36,023 nucleotides of DNA from Dyella_A sp049445995 (GCF_049445995.1 NZ_JBMSDZ010000027.1:1-36023), one strand, 5' to 3'. Counted from the first letter of the stretch, positions 27,890 to 35,859 are shown. The notes: generated from the letters alone by a model not told the origin. Translations and numbers: made by a program.

Positions 27890-28537
27890 TCAGCCGGCCA
27901 CGCCGTAGCGTTCGCGATAGGCCAGCAGCCGCGCGTGTTCGCCGGCCAGCGCGGGGCACTCGCCGGTGTATGCCAGCACGTCGTCCAGCCGGGTGATCGC
28001 GATCACCGGAATGCCGTAGTCAGCGGTGACTTCCTGCGCGGCGGAGCGTTCGCCCTGACCGCGCTCCTGCCGGTCCAGCGCGATCAGCACGCCGGCCGGC
28101 GCGGCGCCGGCGGCGCGGATCAGTGCCAGCGATTCGCGCACCGCGGTGCCGGCGGTCATCACGTCGTCGACGATCAGCACCCGGCCATTCAGCGGCGCGC
28201 CGACCAGGCTGCCGCCTTCGCCGTGATCCTTGGCCTCCTTGCGGTTGTAGGCCCAGGGCAGGTCGCGGCCGTGCTGGTCGGCCAGCGCGATGGCGGTGGC
28301 GGCCGCCAGCGCGATGCCCTTGTAGGCGGGGCCGAACAGCATGTCCACGGCGATGCCCGAGGCCTCGACCGCGGCGGCGTAGGCGCGCCCGAGCCGGGCC
28401 AGCGCGGCGCCGGAATCGATCCGCCCCATGTTGAAGAAGTACGGGCTGATCCGGCCGGACTTGAGGGTGAATTCGCCGAAGCGCAGCACCTCGTGCTCAA
28501 GGGTCAGTTCGATGAAGTCGCGCTGGTAGGCGTGCAC
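27890..28537 (-). CDS. pyrE: Orotate phosphoribosyltransferase
   Basis: PyrE converts orotate and PRPP to orotidine monophosphate in pyrimidine synthesis. The PRPP-binding motif is VLIVDDVMTAGTA near residues 115-127, and the flexible catalytic loop is NRKEAKDHGEGGSLVG, with its lysines and histidine in place. The N-terminal FIELTLEHEVLRFGEFTLKSG also matches. Length is 215 residues. The start codon is GTG at 28537. It lies 30 bp downstream of a GNAT gene in the same direction. No pyrBI-type attenuator is visible in the short gap. Confidence 0.95.
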   Translation of the reverse strand: MHAYQRDFIELTLEHEVLRFGEFTLKSGRISPYFFNMGRIDSGAALARLGRAYAAAVEASGIAVDMLFGPAYKGIALAAATAIALADQHGRDLPWAYNRKEAKDHGEGGSLVGAPLNGRVLIVDDVMTAGTAVRESLALIRAAGAAPAGVLIALDRQERGQGERSAAQEVTADYGIPVIAITRLDDVLAYTGECPALAGEHARLLAYRERYGVAG

Positions 28538-28567
28538 GGGCAGTCTCGTCGGGCGTCGGTGAGGGTG

Positions 28568-29068
28568 TCAGGGATGAAACGGGCGCAGCAGCAGTCGCTG
28601 TCCGCGACCGACCGGCCCGCCATGGTAGCGCGCTGCGCCGTCGACGAAGCCGGCCTGCCGGTACAGCCCGAGTGCCGCCGTGTTGCCCTCGTCCACGCTC
28701 AGCACCAGCAGGCGCGCCGCCGGGTGGCGTTCGGGCAGGGCGTGCAGCAGCGCGGACAGCGCGCGCCGGCCGAGCCCGCGCCGTTGCCAGCGCGCGTCGA
28801 TGAAAAACCCGCGCAGTCCGACCGCCGGCGCGTCGAATGCGATCGGCGCGATCGTCCGCGGTTCGCGTTCGATGCAGCACAGGCCGATCACCTGATCGCC
28901 CAGCACGAACGCAAGCGGATCGGCGCTCGGCCGGCTCTGCGCATCGGCGAGCAGGTCGACCACCCGACCGACGAAACCCAGCTGTTCCGGCGCCACACGC
29001 AGTGCCAGCAGCGTCGGCCGCGGCACGCGGTCGACGGCAACCAGGGTCAGGGCGGAGGCATCGGACAC
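28568..29068 (-). CDS. GNAT family N-acetyltransferase
   Basis: This 166-residue single-domain GNAT protein has an acetyl-CoA-binding segment LRGFFIDARWQRRGLGRRALSALL with the Q/R-x-x-G-x-G/A signature, followed by LLVLSVDEGNTAALGLYRQAGF, the hallmark C-terminal helix. The substrate is unknown. The start is taken as the GTG at 29068 because it begins the structured region and no ATG is available before the divergent exonuclease gene. It precedes pyrE by 30 bp and is probably co-transcribed with it. Confidence 0.8.
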   Translation of the reverse strand: MSDASALTLVAVDRVPRPTLLALRVAPEQLGFVGRVVDLLADAQSRPSADPLAFVLGDQVIGLCCIEREPRTIAPIAFDAPAVGLRGFFIDARWQRRGLGRRALSALLHALPERHPAARLLVLSVDEGNTAALGLYRQAGFVDGAARYHGGPVGRGQRLLLRPFHP

Positions 29069-29071
29069 GGT

Positions 29072-29080
29072 TGCTATGAT
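29072..29080 (+). promoter_or_regulatory. Extended -10 promoter candidate for the exonuclease gene
   Basis: TGCTATGAT at 29072-29080 carries a TATGAT hexamer with the TGn extension that can replace a -35 box. No good -35 is seen. A start near 29087 would leave a leader of about 30 bases. The site is in the 48-bp gap shared with the divergent GNAT gene. Confidence 0.4.
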
Positions 29081-29116
29081 GGCGCATTGACCCGCGCCCG
29101 ACCCGCCGGAGATGGC

Positions 29117-29884
29117 ATGCGCATCATCAGCCTCAACGCCAACGGCATCCGCTCGGCCGCCAGCAAGGGCGCGTTCGATTGGCTGTGTGCGCAGCGCGCC
29201 GACGTGGTCTGCCTGCAGGAGACCAAGGCGCAGGAGGATCAGCTGACCGACCCGATGTTCCGCCCCGACGGCCACCACTGCTTCTACCGCGACGCGACCC
29301 GCAAGAAGGGCTACAGCGGGGTGGCGATCTACGCGAGGCGCGAACCGGATGCGGTGCTCACCGAGCTGGGCTGGGACGAGTTCGACAACGAGGGTCGCTA
29401 CATCGAGGCGCGCTTCGGCGAGCTCTCGGTGGTGTCGCTGTACTTCCCGTCCGGCTCGTCGGGCGAAGAGCGGCAGCAGTTCAAGTTCCGCGCGATGGAG
29501 TGGATCGAACCGATCTTCGACGGCTGGCTGAAGAGCGATCGCCAGTACGTCATCTGCGGCGACTGGAACATCGTGCGCAGCGAGAAGGACATCAGGAACT
29601 GGAAGTCCAACCAGAAGAATTCCGGCTGCCTGCCGGAAGAGCGCGCCTGGCTCAACGGCCTGATCGAACGCGGCTGGGTGGACAGCTACCGCACGCTCAG
29701 GCCCGGGGGCGAGGACTACACCTGGTGGTCAAACCGCGGCCGTGCCCGCGAGAACGACGTGGGTTGGCGCATCGACTACCAGATCGTCTCGCCGTCGCTG
29801 CGCGATCGTCTGCGTGACTGCGCGATCTACCGCGAGCAGCGCTTCTCCGACCACGCGCCGTACATGGTCGACTATGCCGATTGA
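29117..29884 (+). CDS. xth: Exodeoxyribonuclease III family AP endonuclease
   Basis: This EEP-fold nuclease for abasic-site repair has all catalytic residues: Asn7 (LNANG), Glu35 (LQETK), Asp149 and Asn151 (GDWNIV), and Asp245-His246 (SDHAPYMVDY). Length is 255 residues. In Pseudomonas the same place next to pyrE is held by crc, a catalytically dead relative that acts in catabolite control. Residue patterns here such as LFDWL-like N-terminal helix, KFKFR and WW...GWRxDYQ resemble Crc closely, but the Crc substitutions at the active site are absent. I therefore call it an active nuclease (ExoA/XthA). Its stop overlaps the AmpG-like gene by 11 bp. Confidence 0.92.
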   Translation: MRIISLNANGIRSAASKGAFDWLCAQRADVVCLQETKAQEDQLTDPMFRPDGHHCFYRDATRKKGYSGVAIYARREPDAVLTELGWDEFDNEGRYIEARFGELSVVSLYFPSGSSGEERQQFKFRAMEWIEPIFDGWLKSDRQYVICGDWNIVRSEKDIRNWKSNQKNSGCLPEERAWLNGLIERGWVDSYRTLRPGGEDYTWWSNRGRARENDVGWRIDYQIVSPSLRDRLRDCAIYREQRFSDHAPYMVDYAD

Positions 29885-31172
29885 GCCGGTGCGCGCCGTC
29901 GCGCCGCGGACGTCGGTGTGGCAGGCGTTCGCCCAGCCGGCCGCGTGGACCATGGCGATGTTCGGCTTTTCCTCCGGCCTGCCGTTCCTGCTGGTGGCTG
30001 GCACGCTGGCGTACTGGCTGAAAGAGCACGGCGTGGTGCTGTCGGAGATCACCATGATCGCCAGTGCCGGCATGACCTACGCGCTGAAGTTCCTGTGGGC
30101 GCCGCTGCTCGATCACTGGCGCCTGCCGGGCTTCATGCGGCTCGGGCAGCGTCGCGGCTGGCTGCTGTTCGCCCAGCTCGGAGTCACCGCCGGTCTGCTG
30201 GCGATGGCCTGGCTGACGCCGGCACGGTTGCCGCCGTTCGTCGCCGCAACGCTGGCGGTGGCGCTGTTCGGCGCCACCCAGGACATCGCGATCGACGCCT
30301 ATCGCATCGAGATTGCCCCGATCGAGGCGCAGGGTGCGCTGGTGGCCACCTACTCGCTCGGTTACCGCATCGGCCTGCTCACCGCCGGCGCGCTGGCGCT
30401 GATCGCCGCGGACCACCTGCGCTGGCCGTGGATCTACGTCGGCATGGCGGCATGCATGCTGCCGCCGATCGCGATGACGCTGCTCGCGCGCGAGCCGCAG
30501 GTGCTGCGCCGCGCGCCCACGCGCTGGCGCGATGCGATGCGGCTTGGCGTGGTCGATCCGTTCGCCGATTTCTTCCGCCGCTACGGCGTCGCGCTCGCGC
30601 TGCTGACGCTGGCCTTCATCCTGCTGTTCAAGCTTCCCGAGCAGGCCACCATCGGCGGCGTGATGGGCCCGTTCTACCGCGACATGGGCTTCACCAAGAC
30701 GCAGATCGGCGCGATCACCAAGATCTACGGCATCTGGATCGGCATCGTCGGCGTGTTCATCGGCGGCGCGATGGTGGCGCGCTGGGGCGCGTGGCGATCG
30801 CTGGCGGTGATGATCGTGCTGTGCGGCGCCAGCAATCTGCTCTACCTGTTGCTGATGCAGCATCCGGGCAGCGTACTGATGCTCACGCTGGTGATCTCCG
30901 GCGAGAACCTGACCCTGGGCATGCTGGGGCCGCCGACCGTGGCCTTCCTGTCGTCGCTGGTGAACCGCGAGCACACGGCGACTCAATATGCCCTGCTCAG
31001 TTCGCTGGTGAACCTTCCGGGCAAGGTGCTGGGCTTTTTCGCGGGGGGCATCGCGATGGCCGCCGGCTATGGCGGTTTCTTCGTGATCACCGTGCTGGGC
31101 ATCGTGCCGGCGGTGCTGCTGTTCGCGATGGTGCGCGCGCGCTTCCGCGCCCGCGGCTTCGACGTGCGCTGA
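29874..31172 (+). CDS. AmpG-like MFS permease
   Basis: This 432-residue protein has about 12 hydrophobic segments. Near its start is FGFSSGLPFLLVAGTLAYWL, the segment most characteristic of AmpG, which imports anhydromuropeptides for cell-wall recycling. GATQDIAIDAYRIE and KLPEQATIGGVMGPFYRDMGF also follow AmpG. Relatives in the same branch have been described as transporters of other substrates, so the assignment is by family. The ATG at 29874 lies within the end of xth, giving translational coupling. The presence of anmK nearby supports a recycling role. The stop codon marks the left edge of the 180-bp palindrome. Confidence 0.85.
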   Translation: MPIEPVRAVAPRTSVWQAFAQPAAWTMAMFGFSSGLPFLLVAGTLAYWLKEHGVVLSEITMIASAGMTYALKFLWAPLLDHWRLPGFMRLGQRRGWLLFAQLGVTAGLLAMAWLTPARLPPFVAATLAVALFGATQDIAIDAYRIEIAPIEAQGALVATYSLGYRIGLLTAGALALIAADHLRWPWIYVGMAACMLPPIAMTLLAREPQVLRRAPTRWRDAMRLGVVDPFADFFRRYGVALALLTLAFILLFKLPEQATIGGVMGPFYRDMGFTKTQIGAITKIYGIWIGIVGVFIGGAMVARWGAWRSLAVMIVLCGASNLLYLLLMQHPGSVLMLTLVISGENLTLGMLGPPTVAFLSSLVNREHTATQYALLSSLVNLPGKVLGFFAGGIAMAAGYGGFFVITVLGIVPAVLLFAMVRARFRARGFDVR

Positions 31173-31351
31173 GAGGCTGAGAAAAATTCGCCCGCCTACT
31201 GCGACCGCCGCCAAACGCCCGTGCCGGCGGCGCGCTGGGCGCCAATCCGGGTCATTTGGCTCACCAAACTCCCCGGATTGGCCCCCAACGCACCTAGTCA
31301 CGAACGCCTGGCGGCGCTCTCGCTACGGCGGCCGAATTTTTCTCAGCCTCT
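31172..31351. repeat. 180-bp full-length imperfect palindrome (foldback element)
   Basis: The outer arms (31172-31196 and 31327-31351) are inverted copies sharing 24 of 25 bases, beginning AGAGGCTGAGAAAAATTCG. Inner arms GCCAATCCGGG (31241-31251) and CCCGGATTGGC (31272-31282) match perfectly, and TTTGG/CCAAA (31255-31259, 31264-31268) flank a CTCA loop. All pairs share the centre 31261.5, and the intervening sequence also pairs over much of its length. It holds no gene. No clear target-site duplication flanks it. It could be a MITE-like element, or a structured RNA or terminator. The remaining bases up to 31445 contain nothing I can identify. Confidence 0.85.
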
Positions 31352-31445
31352 GAGTCGCCATCACGCGCAATGGCGCGTGGTCCACGGCGCGGCCTTTGTG
31401 CGACCATTCCGCCCACAGGGGCATGCGTGACTTGGAGTGGCGCCC

Positions 31446-31781
31446 ATGCCGGATCTCGTCGTACGCCATATCGACAACGTCATGGCCGAGCGCATCAAGA
31501 CGCTCGCCAAGGATCGACGCTGGTCGATCAATGACGTTGTGCTGCACGCGCTCAAGCACGGCCTGGGCCTGGCCGAGGGCGCGCAGCCGTTTGCCGAGAC
31601 CATGCTCGATACCGATGCGGTCGTGCTGAGCGGACACTGGGATGCGGCCGAGCGGGCCGCATTCCACGAGGCGGTGCAGGCGCTTTCCGTGGCGCCGTCC
31701 AGTCAGCTGGTGGCGTCGTCCGCAGACCCCGTGGATGCCCAGGCGGAGCGTCCGGCCGACCAACGCCCGACACGCTGCTAG
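31446..31781 (+). CDS. Ribbon-helix-helix (Arc/CopG/FitA-like) protein
   Basis: This 111-residue protein has an N-terminal RHH fold at about residues 2-42: the strand DLVVRHI, helix AERIKTLAKDRR, the turn and helix SINDVVLHALKHGL. Such proteins bind DNA as dimers and are often antitoxins of VapBC/FitAB pairs. The tail after residue 45 is acidic, then low-complexity. No toxin gene follows; the next gene is anmK on the opposite strand, and the two stop codons overlap in CTAG. GGAG lies 8 bases before the ATG at 31446; an in-frame GTG at 31437 overlaps that ribosome site and is less likely. Confidence 0.75.
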   Translation: MPDLVVRHIDNVMAERIKTLAKDRRWSINDVVLHALKHGLGLAEGAQPFAETMLDTDAVVLSGHWDAAERAAFHEAVQALSVAPSSQLVASSADPVDAQAERPADQRPTRC

Positions 31782-32896
31782 CGCGGCGCCGGGTAGACGG
31801 CGCCGAGCACACGGGGGCCGCGCGCACCGGTGACCGCAGGCAGGTTGCCAGGCAGGCCGAGCAGCCGTTGCCGCGCCAGCCAGGCGAATGCCATCGCTTC
31901 AAGGTAATCCGGATCCACGCCGTAGTCGGCCGTGCTGGCCACGCTCGTCGGCGCAAGCAGCGCGGCCAGCCGCGCCATCAGCACCGGGTTGTGCACGCCG
32001 CCGCCGCAGGCGAGCACGAGTTCGGCATCCGGCGCGTGTCGTGCGATGGCGTCGGCCACACTGCGCGCCGTGAGTTCCAGCAGGGTCGCCTGGATGTCGG
32101 CTGGACGGGTGGGGTCGCCGGGCAGACGCGTTTCCAGCCAGGCCAGGTGGAAGTGCTCGCGCCCGGTGCTCTTGGGCGGTGGCAGGGCGAAGTACGCATC
32201 GTCAAGCAGGCGCTGCAGCAGCACCCGATCGACGGTTCCGCTCGCCGCGAAAGCACCGCTGCGATCGTAGGCCTCGCCGCGATGGCGCTGGCACCACGCG
32301 TCCATCAGGCCGTTGGCCGGGCCGGTGTCGAACCCGGACACCCATCCATCCGCCGCCAGCACGGTGACGTTGGCGATGCCGCCGAGATTCAGCACCACGC
32401 GGCTGTGCCCGGCCTCGGCCAGCAGCATCGCGTGCATGGCCGGCAGCAGCGGCGCGCCCTGGCCGCCGGCGGCGACGTCCGCGCGACGGAAGTCCGCGAC
32501 CACCTCGATGCCGCAGCGTTCGGCGATCACGCTGGGGTCGCCCAGTTGCATGGTGAAGGGATGGCTGCCGCCGGGGCGGTGGCGCACGGTCTGGCCGTGC
32601 GAGCCGATCGCGGCGACGGCTCGCGGTGGCACCCCGGTTTCGTGCAGCAGGCGCGTGGCGGCCTCGGCGAAGCCGGTGGCCAGGGCGACATCGAGGTGGC
32701 CGAGCCGATCCAGGCCGACGGCGGCCTCGGCCTGCGCAAGCGCCAGCAGTTCCAGCCGCAGCGGCTCAGGCCAGGGGTGGGTCAGGCCGCCCAGCAGGCG
32801 CGGCGCATCGCCCTGGAACGACACCAGCGCGGCATCGATGCCGTCGGCGCTGGTGCCGGAGATCAGGCCGAGATACAGCGATCCGGGTTCATGCAC
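31778..32896 (-). CDS. anmK: Anhydro-N-acetylmuramic acid kinase
   Basis: AnmK phosphorylates and opens 1,6-anhydroMurNAc released from recycled cell wall, giving MurNAc-6-P. The sugar-kinase ATP-binding start GLISGTSADGIDAALVSF is at residues 10-27. The catalytic-base region (GAPLLPAMHAMLLAE), NLGGIANVTVL and FDTGPANGLMDAW all match the family, as does the C-terminal LACGGGVHNPVLM. Length is 372 residues. The start is a GTG at 32896, six bases after the stop of the M23 peptidase gene, so the two are probably coupled. Confidence 0.95.
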   Translation of the reverse strand: MHEPGSLYLGLISGTSADGIDAALVSFQGDAPRLLGGLTHPWPEPLRLELLALAQAEAAVGLDRLGHLDVALATGFAEAATRLLHETGVPPRAVAAIGSHGQTVRHRPGGSHPFTMQLGDPSVIAERCGIEVVADFRRADVAAGGQGAPLLPAMHAMLLAEAGHSRVVLNLGGIANVTVLAADGWVSGFDTGPANGLMDAWCQRHRGEAYDRSGAFAASGTVDRVLLQRLLDDAYFALPPPKSTGREHFHLAWLETRLPGDPTRPADIQATLLELTARSVADAIARHAPDAELVLACGGGVHNPVLMARLAALLAPTSVASTADYGVDPDYLEAMAFAWLARQRLLGLPGNLPAVTGARGPRVLGAVYPAPR

Positions 32897-32902
32897 GACC
32901 GG

Positions 32903-34330
32903 TCAGTTGTCGCTGTGCCGGCTGCTGGCGACCTTCGCCAGCTCGGTGTTCTCGTCCAGCTGCTTGAGCCGGGCCAGCTGCGGCGCCACCACCTGCGCCT
33001 TGAACTGCGCCAGCTGCGCGGCCGGCAGCGGTTGGGGCTTGGGCAGGGTGACGGTCTGCGGGTTGCGCTGCACGCCGTTGACGCGGAACTCGTAGTGCAG
33101 GTGCGGACCGGTGGCCAGGCCGGTCATGCCGACGTAGCCGATCACCTGGCCCTGGCGCACGTGTTGGCCGACGCGTTCGCCGGCGGCGAAGCGCGACATG
33201 TGGCCGTAGGCGGTGCTGATGGAGCGGTTGTGCTGGATGATCACGAAGTTGCCGTATCCGCGCATCCAGCCACGGTACTTGATCACGCCGTCGCCGGCGG
33301 CATGGATCGGCGTGCCGGTGGGGGCGGCGTAGTCCACGCCCTTGTGCGCGCGCATGCGGCCGAGGATCGGATGCATGCGCGCGGTACTGAAGCGCGACGA
33401 GATGCGCGTGAAGTCCACCGGGATGCGCAGGAACGATTTCTGGATCGGCCGCCCGTCCTCGCTGAACCAGCCCACGCTGCCGTCGGCCTTCCTGAATCGA
33501 TAGGCGGTGTAGCGATGGCCCTGGTTGACGAACTCGGCCGCCACGATGTCGCCTTCGGAGTAGTAGCTGCCGTCGCGGTAGATGTCGTCGTAGATCACGG
33601 TGAAGCTGTCGCCCACGCGCAGGTCCTGCACGAAGTCGATGTCGTATTTGAACAGGTCGGCCAGCTTGCCGACCATGCCGGCACTCATGCCGGCACGGGC
33701 GCCGGCGGCATACAGCGAACTGTCGATCGTGCCGTGCGCGACGTGCTCGCGTTTGTCCATGTCGCGCGGCTGCAGCGTGAGCTTCGCCGCGGTGCCGTCG
33801 AAGCGGATCATGGCGCGGTTGGCCTGGTCGCGATCGAAGCGGATGCCGGCCAGGCTGCCGTCGCGGCCCAGCAGGAAGTCGAACTCCTGTCCGGGGCGGA
33901 TGGTGTGCAGCGAGGACTGCGCCCCGCCTGCGGCATCCATCACGCGCTGCAGGTCGGACATGCCCAGGCCGAGGCCGGCGAAGATGTCGGAAAGAGTCTG
34001 GCCCGGCCGCACCTGCACGCGCTGCCAGTCCTCGACGGTGGGCGACTGCGCGGTGACCGGCGAAGCCTTCGGCAGGGCCAGCGGCAGCAGCGTGTGTGCC
34101 ACCGGCGAGGACGGCTTGCGCATCGCCGAGGCCCAGGCCGGAAGAATGAAGCCGGAAAGCAGGACGATCAGCAGCGCCGTGCCGGCCAGCACCCAGCGTT
34201 CGCGATGCCAGCGGATCGGTTCGCCCTCGCCCAGGCGACTGAACGACCAGTGCGAACAACGATCGTAGAAGCGGGAGTGCCTGCGCTGCGCCTTGCGGCG
34301 TATGGCCTGCTTGCGCGCTGCGTGCGCCAT
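32903..34330 (-). CDS. M23 family peptidoglycan endopeptidase (MepM-like)
   Basis: This is a bitopic membrane protein: basic N-terminus, one membrane segment near residues 43-65 (VLAGTALLIVLLSGFILPAW), then a periplasmic OapA/LysM-like region (VQVRPGQTLSDIFAGLGL, about residues 95-115) and the M23 zinc peptidase domain. Zinc ligands are His and Asp of HKGVDYAAP and the second His of HLHYEF; ISTAYGHMSRF supplies another active-site histidine. All are present, so it is probably an active D,D-endopeptidase cutting peptide crosslinks. I chose the ATG at 34330, preceded by GAGGGG, over an earlier ATG at 34348. It leads anmK. Confidence 0.9.
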   Translation of the reverse strand: MAHAARKQAIRRKAQRRHSRFYDRCSHWSFSRLGEGEPIRWHRERWVLAGTALLIVLLSGFILPAWASAMRKPSSPVAHTLLPLALPKASPVTAQSPTVEDWQRVQVRPGQTLSDIFAGLGLGMSDLQRVMDAAGGAQSSLHTIRPGQEFDFLLGRDGSLAGIRFDRDQANRAMIRFDGTAAKLTLQPRDMDKREHVAHGTIDSSLYAAGARAGMSAGMVGKLADLFKYDIDFVQDLRVGDSFTVIYDDIYRDGSYYSEGDIVAAEFVNQGHRYTAYRFRKADGSVGWFSEDGRPIQKSFLRIPVDFTRISSRFSTARMHPILGRMRAHKGVDYAAPTGTPIHAAGDGVIKYRGWMRGYGNFVIIQHNRSISTAYGHMSRFAAGERVGQHVRQGQVIGYVGMTGLATGPHLHYEFRVNGVQRNPQTVTLPKPQPLPAAQLAQFKAQVVAPQLARLKQLDENTELAKVASSRHSDN

Positions 34331-34387
34331 CTGCAACCCCTCACCCATAATGTGTAACTCCGCTGATTACATCTACGACCGGCGGGT

Positions 34388-34417
34388 ACCATAACGGTCA
34401 TGTGTAAAGAGCGTCAA
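34388..34417 (-). promoter_or_regulatory. Sigma-70 promoter of the M23 peptidase gene
   Basis: Read on the minus strand, TTGACG (34412-34417) and TATGGT (34388-34393) are separated by 18 bp. They lie about 60 bp before the proposed ATG at 34330. The -35 box matches the consensus at five of six positions. Confidence 0.6.
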
Positions 34418-34450
34418 CGCCTTTTCCATCAATGATTTGCGTATGGTTTT

Positions 34451-34471
34451 GCGTTAACTCACAATTAACGC
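34451..34471. promoter_or_regulatory. Operator-like inverted repeat upstream of tyrS
   Basis: GCGTTAA (34451-34457), 7 bp, then TTAACGC (34465-34471) form a perfect inverted repeat of 21 bp. It overlaps a possible tyrS promoter, TTGCGT (34437-34442) and CACAAT (34460-34465), with 17-bp spacing. The AT-rich context differs from the surrounding G+C. A bound dimeric repressor there would block tyrS transcription; no T-box is visible. Confidence 0.45.
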
Positions 34472-34528
34472 GAGTGTGTGAATGCGGTCATCCGGGTGGC
34501 TGTCTAGGCAACTAATATCGAGGAAGGC

Positions 34529-35740
34529 ATGAACGAGCTGGAGCAGGTGCTGGACACCATCGCGCGGGGCGCGGACGAGATCATCAAGCGCGAGGAACTC
34601 GTGCAGCGCCTCAAGGCGGATCGCCCGCTGCGGATCAAGGCCGGTTTCGATCCCACCGCGCCGGACCTGCACCTCGGACATACGGTGCTGCTCAACAAGA
34701 TGCGCCAGTTCCAGGACCTCGGGCACCAGGTGATCTTCCTGATCGGCGACTTCACCGGGATGATCGGCGACCCCACCGGCAAGAATGTCACCCGCAAGCC
34801 GCTGACCCGCGAGGACGTGCTGGCCAATGCCGAGACCTACGCCGCGCAGGTGTTCAAGGTGCTCGATCGGGAGCGCACCGAAGTGCGCTTCAACTCCGAG
34901 TGGTTCGGCCAGATGGGTGCGGCCGACATGATCAAGCTGGCGGCGCAGCACACGGTGGCGCGCATGCTCGAGCGCGACGACTTCGCCAAGCGCTACGCCG
35001 CGCAGCAGCCGATCGCCATCCACGAGTTCCTCTACCCGCTGGTGCAGGGCTACGACTCGGTGGCGCTCAAGTGCGACATCGAGCTCGGCGGCACCGACCA
35101 AAAGTTCAACCTGCTGATGGGACGCGCCTTGCAGGAGCACCACGGCCAGCCGCCGCAGATCGTGCTGACCATGCCCTTGCTGGAGGGGCTGGACGGCGTC
35201 AACAAGATGTCCAAGTCGCTGGGCAATTACATCGGCATCCACGAGCCGGCCATCGACATCGTCACCAAGACGATGAAGATCGGCGACGAATTGATGTGGC
35301 GTTGGTTCGAGCTGCTCAGCTTCGAAGTCTCGCTGCCGGAGCTGCAGCGCATGAAGGAAGAGATCGCCAGCGGTGTACTCAACCCGCGCGACGCCAAGCT
35401 GCGCCTGGCCCGTGAACTGGCGACCCGTTTCCACGATGCGGCGGCAGCCGAGCAGGCGATTGCCGGCTGGCACGCGGTGGTGCGCGGTGAGGGCGATACC
35501 TCGTTGCTGCCGCTGACCGAAATCGCAGTACCCGGCGATGGCCTGCGGCTCGCGGCGTTGCTGACCGCAGCCGGGCTGACGTCCAGCAACTCCGAAGCCA
35601 ACCGCAAGCTCAGGGAGCGAGCGGTGAAAATCGATGCGGTGGTCGTCGAAGATGCCCAGCGCGTGTTCGAGCCGGGCTTCGAGGGCGTGCTGCAGGTAGG
35701 CAAGCGGAACTTCGCGCGGGTGCTGCTCAAGCACGGCTGA
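34529..35740 (+). CDS. tyrS: Tyrosyl-tRNA synthetase
   Basis: This class I synthetase for tRNA-Tyr has the HIGH motif in DLHLGHTVLLNKM (about residues 48-54), and KMSKS appears exactly as KMSKSLGNYIG near residue 229. FDPTAPDLHLGH and GGTDQKFNLLMGR are typical of the TyrZ-like branch. A C-terminal S4 RNA-binding domain (about residues 335-400) ends the protein. Length is 403 residues. The ribosome site GAGGAAGG lies just before the ATG at 34529. Nothing suggests T-box control. The gene is followed by two hairpins and the rRNA-type promoter region. Confidence 0.96.
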   Translation: MNELEQVLDTIARGADEIIKREELVQRLKADRPLRIKAGFDPTAPDLHLGHTVLLNKMRQFQDLGHQVIFLIGDFTGMIGDPTGKNVTRKPLTREDVLANAETYAAQVFKVLDRERTEVRFNSEWFGQMGAADMIKLAAQHTVARMLERDDFAKRYAAQQPIAIHEFLYPLVQGYDSVALKCDIELGGTDQKFNLLMGRALQEHHGQPPQIVLTMPLLEGLDGVNKMSKSLGNYIGIHEPAIDIVTKTMKIGDELMWRWFELLSFEVSLPELQRMKEEIASGVLNPRDAKLRLARELATRFHDAAAAEQAIAGWHAVVRGEGDTSLLPLTEIAVPGDGLRLAALLTAAGLTSSNSEANRKLRERAVKIDAVVVEDAQRVFEPGFEGVLQVGKRNFARVLLKHG

Positions 35741-35759
35741 GCCGCCTCGCTTCCGCCGA

Positions 35760-35806
35760 GTGCGCATTGCCCCTTGCGCACCGGGGCCTGGCCGATTCCG
35801 CCAGGA
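35760..35806 (+). terminator. Two hairpins after tyrS without a U-run
   Basis: GTGCGCA (35760-35766) pairs with TGCGCAC (35775-35781) across 8 bases. A second stem of CCTGGC and GCCAGG follows in the next 25 bases. Neither is followed by T residues. They may slow or end tyrS transcription before the strong downstream promoters, but they are not classical terminators. Confidence 0.35.
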
Positions 35807-35859
35807 AACTTCAGAAACTTCAGAAATCGCTTGCCAAGGCGAGGGGTGCTGCCTACTAT
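35805..35859 (+). promoter_or_regulatory. Upstream rRNA-type promoter P1 with tandem repeats as UP element
   Basis: TTGCCA (35831-35836) and TACTAT (35854-35859) are 17 bp apart. Just upstream, GAAACTTCA is repeated in tandem (35805-35822) and followed by GAAAT, giving an AT-rich UP-element-like stretch. After the -10 box comes a G+C-rich discriminator (CGCCCCCC), as in promoters under stringent control. Confidence 0.6.

Noticed and set aside
29117..29884. Crc catabolite control protein
   Set aside because: Crc lacks the nuclease active site, whereas every catalytic residue is present here.
31172..31351. Integron attC site
   Set aside because: The element is palindromic, but the paired GTTRRRY/RYYYAAC core boxes are not present at the ends and no cassette or integrase lies nearby.
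31868..34357. An 829-codon plus-strand frame
   Set aside because: Antisense to anmK and the M23 peptidase, both firmly identified.
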